From Amycolatopsis thailandensis (GTDB lineage: Bacteria; Actinomycetota; Actinomycetes; Mycobacteriales; Pseudonocardiaceae), in the NCBI RefSeq assembly GCF_002234405.1, contig NZ_NMQT01000089.1:1-41903 (forward strand): a stretch of DNA of 41,903 nucleotides, in the 5' to 3' direction. The notes beneath the pieces were generated by a model. That model worked only from the letters and a program-made list of their open reading frames with translations. It did no database searches and had not been told where the DNA came from. Each line of letters begins with the position of its first letter. Position 1 is the first letter of the stretch. The position numbers were made by a program, and so were the translations under genes. Below are positions 38,933 to 41,903 of this stretch, piece after piece.

Positions 38933-40309
38933 TCACACGGCTACGGATTCCGTACTCGGTCGGTGACTTTCCGTCGTCCTGGCTGGGATCCGCACCGCGA
39001 GGAGCGCCGCGGCCGCGAGCACGACCGCCAGCACGAGGAACGTGGTGCGTGCCGCGGCGAGTTCGCCGTCGGCGAGACCGGCCTGGAACAGCACGCCCGA
39101 GACGGCGGCCCCGAGCGCCGATCCGACGTGGCGCGCGGTGTTGAGCACGCCCGACGCGGCACCGACGGTGTCCGGCGGGATGGCGCGGAGCGCCTCGGTC
39201 GTCGCGGGCGCGATCGCGAGACCCTGTCCGACGCCGACGGCGATCAGCGGAGCGAGGAAGACCGCGGCCGTCGAGGTCTCGTCCGGCAGCAACGCCGTCG
39301 CGGCCACGCCCGCCGCGTACAAGGCCAGGCCGCCCACGAGCAGCCAGCGGCCGCCGAACCGGTCGGCCAGCCGCCCCGCGACCGGGGCGACCGCGCTGAG
39401 CGCCAGCGTCCACGGCAACGCGGCCACGCCCGACATCAGCGGGCTCATCCCGAGCAGGTTCTGGGTCAGGAGCACGAAGACCAGCAGGAAACCGGCGATC
39501 GAGAACGCCGTCGCACCGGTGAGCACGGTGGCGATCCGGTAGCCGCGGTCGCGGTAGAGCCCCAGCGGGATCAGGGGATCCTTTCTCCCCCGCTCCCAGA
39601 GGACGAACGCGGTCAGCGCGACGATCGCGACGGCGAAGCCCTCGACCGTCCCCGCCTTCTCGATGAGCCCGTAGACGACGCCGACCAGGCCGGCGGTCAC
39701 CAGCAGCACGCCGACGACGTCGAAGCGGTGCGGTCTGCCGGTCCGCGCGTCCGGCACCACCCGCAGCGCGAGGACGATTCCGGCGAGGCCGACCGGGACG
39801 TTGAGCAGGAACACCGACTGCCAGCCGAATTCGGTGACCAGCAGCCCGCCGAGGGTGGGCCCGCTGATGGCGGCGATCCCGGCGACGGCGGTGAACAGGC
39901 CGAACGCGGCACCGCGCCGGGCGGGCGGGAAGATCGCCGCGATCAGCACGAACGCCTGCGGGCTCAGGATCGCCGCGCCGATCCCCTGCGCGACACGGGC
40001 GGCGATGAGCCAGGCCGGGTCGTCCGCCAGGCCGCAGAGCGCGGAGGCGAGGGTGAACACCGCGAGCCCCAGTACGAACAGCCGCCGCGGCCCTGCCAGG
40101 TCACCGAGCCTGCCGAAGAAGACCAGCAGCGAAGCCAGTGCCAGCAGGTAGCCGTTGAGGATCCAGAGGATCTCGCCGATCCCGACGTCGAGCCGGGTCA
40201 TCAGGTCGGGCACGGCGGTGTTGACGATGGTGGTGTCCAGCAACACGAGGAAATTCGCGATACAGAGCACGCCGAGGACGCGCCATGGATTCGGCCCGGC
40301 TGTGCTCAT
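38933..40309 (-). CDS. DHA2-family MFS exporter of the peptide locus
   Basis: A 458-residue exporter with about 14 hydrophobic helices, from ATG 40309 (GGGAGGG upstream). IANFLVLLDTTIVNTAVPDL opens the first helix, motif A FGRLGDLAGPRRLFVLG follows helix 2, and VAQGIGAAILSPQAFVLIAAIF and SGPTLGGLLVTEFGWQSVF are typical DHA2 stretches. It follows the Cys-rich peptide gene on the same strand, with only a 14-bp hairpin in the 67-base gap, so it may export the peptide product or give self-resistance. The substrate is unknown; DHA2 members usually move drugs or dyes. Confidence 0.9.
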   Translation of the reverse strand: MSTAGPNPWRVLGVLCIANFLVLLDTTIVNTAVPDLMTRLDVGIGEILWILNGYLLALASLLVFFGRLGDLAGPRRLFVLGLAVFTLASALCGLADDPAWLIAARVAQGIGAAILSPQAFVLIAAIFPPARRGAAFGLFTAVAGIAAISGPTLGGLLVTEFGWQSVFLLNVPVGLAGIVLALRVVPDARTGRPHRFDVVGVLLVTAGLVGVVYGLIEKAGTVEGFAVAIVALTAFVLWERGRKDPLIPLGLYRDRGYRIATVLTGATAFSIAGFLLVFVLLTQNLLGMSPLMSGVAALPWTLALSAVAPVAGRLADRFGGRWLLVGGLALYAAGVAATALLPDETSTAAVFLAPLIAVGVGQGLAIAPATTEALRAIPPDTVGAASGVLNTARHVGSALGAAVSGVLFQAGLADGELAAARTTFLVLAVVLAAAALLAVRIPARTTESHRPSTESVAV

Positions 40310-40333
40310 CACGGTTCCCTCCCACGCGCGAAA

Positions 40334-40365
40334 CCGGCCGTTTCCCGCCATCGGGAAACGGCCGG
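40334..40365 (-). terminator. Hairpin between the Cys-rich peptide and exporter genes
   Basis: A perfect 14-bp stem (40334-40347 with 40352-40365) and a 4-base loop, 11 bases after the peptide stop and 25 bases before the exporter start. This is the usual place of an attenuating hairpin that gives high precursor and low exporter expression. Confidence 0.7.
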
Positions 40366-40376
40366 CCGGGGCTCCT

Positions 40377-40568
40377 TCAGCTCGCCTCCGCCAGCGGCGG
40401 AGCGGTACAACAGGCGCCGGTGAAACAGTTGAAGGCTTCACCACGCGACTTGTTGGTCCAGTGGTCGAAACGGTCGATGACCAGCTCCACCTGGTCCCCC
40501 GCGGTACCGGTGTCGATTCCCTGGACGGCGAAGAGCGAGCGGACGTTGTCGGTCACAGCGTTCTTCAT
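40377..40568 (-). CDS. 63-residue peptide with Cys-rich C-terminus, candidate RiPP precursor
   Basis: ATG 40568 is preceded by GGGAG at a good distance, and the frame ends at 40377. Residues 1-45 are hydrophilic and acidic/helical like a leader (GDQVELVIDRFDHWTNKS). Residues 46-63 read FNCFTGACCTAPPLAEAS, with Cys48, Cys53 and Cys54 plus Thr50 and Thr55. There is no signal peptide. I do not recognise the family. Context: exporter gene directly downstream behind a hairpin; AhpD-like CxxC protein and an unknown protein upstream on the same strand. A ribosomally made, modified peptide is the best hypothesis; a Cys-rich metal- or redox-binding small protein is the alternative. Confidence 0.6.
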   Translation of the reverse strand: MKNAVTDNVRSLFAVQGIDTGTAGDQVELVIDRFDHWTNKSRGEAFNCFTGACCTAPPLAEAS

Positions 40569-40784
40569 CGAGTGGCTCCCAGACGTTTCGGCGGTTTTCC
40601 TTCGATGAGGAAATCGTGCTCGCGGGGCCTGTTCGCGGCCAGTGGCATGCATCACCGTGAAGATGTGCTTTTCGCCTACGCCAGAAGGTTGGGGTCGGCT
40701 ACTCCACTTCCGCGATCATGGACGTCGAACGGAGTAGTGGAGGCCGTTTTCGATTACGGAACGTGTCTGACTGAGCCTTTGGGG

Positions 40785-40812
40785 GCATGGTGACCGCTTG
40801 TGGTCACCATGC
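40785..40812 (-). terminator. Terminator hairpin after the AhpD-like gene
   Basis: GCATGGTGACC and GGTCACCATGC form a perfect 11-bp stem with a 6-base loop, 26 bases after the AhpD-like stop. It separates that transcript from the peptide gene, which therefore needs its own promoter in 40569-40784; I see no clear one. Confidence 0.7.
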
Positions 40813-40837
40813 CGATTTCATCACCTGGATGGCGTAG

Positions 40838-41383
40838 TCATCCGGCGAGCAGGCGCGCCAGGCCGGCGTACCCGCCCTCCTTCAACCGGACGCCCGAGGT
40901 CTGCGCGTAAGCGGCGTCGGCGCGGATCCCGAGCCCCTCGACCATCCGGTTCATGAAGTTGAACAAGGCGCACACGAGTACGGCGTCGTGCAGCGCGCTT
41001 TCGTCCCAGCCCGCCGCGAAGACGGCTTCGGCGTCTTCGTCGGTCACCTGGGACGGCGTGCGCGTCAGCTTGCCCACATAGGCCAGCACGGGCTTCATGC
41101 GCGCGTCCACGGGCGAGGAGTCGAGATCGGCCAGCGCGGCCGCCAGAAGTCCTTCCGGCACACCGAAAGCCTCCGCGGTGACGGTGTGGACCCCATGGCA
41201 GTAACGGCAATCGTTGACGCCGGAGACGTAGGCCGCGATGAGTTCCCGCTGCCCCGCGTCGAACGCCGACGGCGCCCGCATGATCAGTTCGTGGAAGTCC
41301 AGCAGTTTCGACGCGGGGGCGGGGAACTTCTGGAAGACCTGGAGCAAGGTGGCGTCAGTCGGCAAAGACCCGAGATAGGACAT
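40838..41383 (-). CDS. AhpD-like carboxymuconolactone decarboxylase-family protein
   Basis: A 181-residue alpha-helical protein from ATG 41383 (AAAGGGGAG upstream). The AhpD redox signature is YVSGVNDCRYCHGVHT with Cys59, Cys62, His63 and His66. This fits peroxidase-related members that use a CxxC dithiol to reduce peroxides or disulfides, and not the decarboxylases. The downstream FNFMNRMVEGLGI stretch is also typical. It overlaps the unknown gene upstream by 29 bases and ends in its own terminator. Beside a Cys-rich peptide it could act on thiols or disulfides; that is inference. Confidence 0.88.
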   Translation of the reverse strand: MSYLGSLPTDATLLQVFQKFPAPASKLLDFHELIMRAPSAFDAGQRELIAAYVSGVNDCRYCHGVHTVTAEAFGVPEGLLAAALADLDSSPVDARMKPVLAYVGKLTRTPSQVTDEDAEAVFAAGWDESALHDAVLVCALFNFMNRMVEGLGIRADAAYAQTSGVRLKEGGYAGLARLLAG

Positions 41384-41840
41384 CGTGTGTACCGCTCCCC
41401 TTTTCCGGTGCCCGCCCGTGCCGGGCGGACTTCGCCAAGTCGTCGATGTCGTCGCGACGCAGCCAGCAGGCCGCGAGGCACGCCACCGACGCCGGTCCCA
41501 GCCCGGTCACCGTGGCGGTGACCCGCGCGGTGGTGTGTTCCCATTCTCGGCGCAGGGAACCGGCCGCCGTCATCTCCGGACCTGCTTCGATCAGCGGGCG
41601 GACGGCGCGCCAGCGCAGGATCCCGGCTTCGGCCAGCGCTTCGGTGCTCAGGTCGAGCGCGTCGTGCCGGGCCTGGTCCACGGCGAGGGCGACCAGCGCG
41701 GGCTCGTCGGCCAGCCGCGCGAGCCCGACACCGGCGAGCAGCCGCTCGGCGTCCAGGCCCATCAGGATCACCCCGGCCTCGGTCGAGGGGGCGTCGTCGA
41801 TCGAGGGCAGGGTGAACCGGGAGTCGTAGGGCTCAGACAC
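41355..41840 (-). CDS. Unknown 161-residue protein upstream of the AhpD-like gene
   Basis: Starts at GTG 41840, overlapping the stop of the partial gene upstream by eight bases (GTGTCTGA), and overlaps the AhpD-like start by 29 bases, so the three genes are translationally coupled. It is mostly alpha-helical and acidic in its first half (GVILMGLDAERLLAGVGLARLADEPALVAL). A short Cys-containing stretch VACLAACWLRRDD (Cys around 123 and 127) and a basic, Gly-rich tail follow. It has no membrane segment. I do not recognise it. The coupling suggests it works with the AhpD-like protein, perhaps as a partner or peptide-binding subunit. Confidence 0.65.
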   Translation of the reverse strand: MSEPYDSRFTLPSIDDAPSTEAGVILMGLDAERLLAGVGLARLADEPALVALAVDQARHDALDLSTEALAEAGILRWRAVRPLIEAGPEMTAAGSLRREWEHTTARVTATVTGLGPASVACLAACWLRRDDIDDLAKSARHGRAPEKGSGTHDVLSRVFAD

Positions 41841-41903
41841 GGACGTGGTCCTTCGTGGCCGTGCGCAGCGGGGCGTCCCGGCGCAGGTTCTCGGCGACGG
41901 TGG
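41833..41903 (-). CDS. C-terminal end of a gene cut by the window edge
   Basis: The last 22 complete codons (TVAENLRRDAPLRTATKDHV and two more) end at a TGA at 41833-41835. It overlaps the start of the next gene by eight bases, so it belongs to the same operon. Too short to identify; it may be the key enzyme of the peptide locus. Confidence 0.6.
   Translation of the reverse strand, partial: TVAENLRRDAPLRTATKDHVRV

Noticed and set aside
38900..40423. 507-codon plus-strand frame opposite the DHA2 exporter
   Set aside because: Low-complexity Arg/Gln/Asp-rich translation, no start signal, antisense to a typical transporter.
1..41903. CRISPR array, transposase or prophage genes
   Set aside because: No regularly spaced repeats and no transposase, integrase or phage structural motifs seen on either strand.

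Overview
The window is high-GC DNA with GTG/TTG starts, TTGTCCACA-type DnaA boxes, a SARP-family regulator and many HxlR, MarR, ROK and NarL-type regulators. This points to a filamentous actinomycete. Amycolatopsis or a close Pseudonocardiaceae relative is my best guess, from gene content and the style of the intergenic hairpins; no search was run.

Left part (1-9.3 kb): a partial helical-repeat protein, the translation factor EttA and a tail-less SSB paralogue lie co-directionally on the minus strand. They are followed by a CopD-CtaG membrane fusion, a histidine phosphatase, an orphan sensor kinase and an MFS carrier divergent from a LacI regulator with a visible operator. Middle (9.4-20 kb): LacI, a secreted I36 protease-inhibitor homologue, a tRNA-Arg(UCU) with a flawed anticodon stem next to a gene-poor stretch, a half-size MFS protein, and a MarR regulator divergent from a short-chain amide locus (cytosolic AmiC sensor, AmiS channel, AmiE amidase). 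Then come a small membrane protein, an AHSA1 protein and a DHA2 exporter divergent from an HxlR-ROK regulator pair.

Next (19.5-29 kb): an amino-acid permease/PLP-decarboxylase pair with a MarR regulator, two divergent NHEJ genes (LigD-type polymerase and ATP-dependent ligase), a membrane protein, a DUF4097-like beta-repeat protein, proline iminopeptidase and a carboxylate-amine ligase.

Right part (29-41.9 kb) is regulator-dense. It holds three closely similar NarL-type response regulators, an AraC protein, a DUF1702 protein, a SARP regulator, an HxlR-SCP2 protein, a YciO-like protein and a 784-residue sensor kinase made of two complete kinase modules in tandem. The window ends with a locus that looks like a ribosomal-peptide system: a 63-residue peptide with a Cys-rich C-terminus, a hairpin, a DHA2 exporter, an AhpD-like CxxC protein, an unknown protein, and a gene cut by the window edge.

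The strongest candidates for something undescribed are the Cys-rich peptide locus, the tandem kinase with its set of similar regulators, and the amidase locus. In the amidase locus a cytosolic AmiC homologue appears with MarR instead of AmiR, and a shared palindrome sits at both promoters. Several long perfect or near-perfect hairpins also lie between genes, one of them where it cannot be an ordinary terminator.
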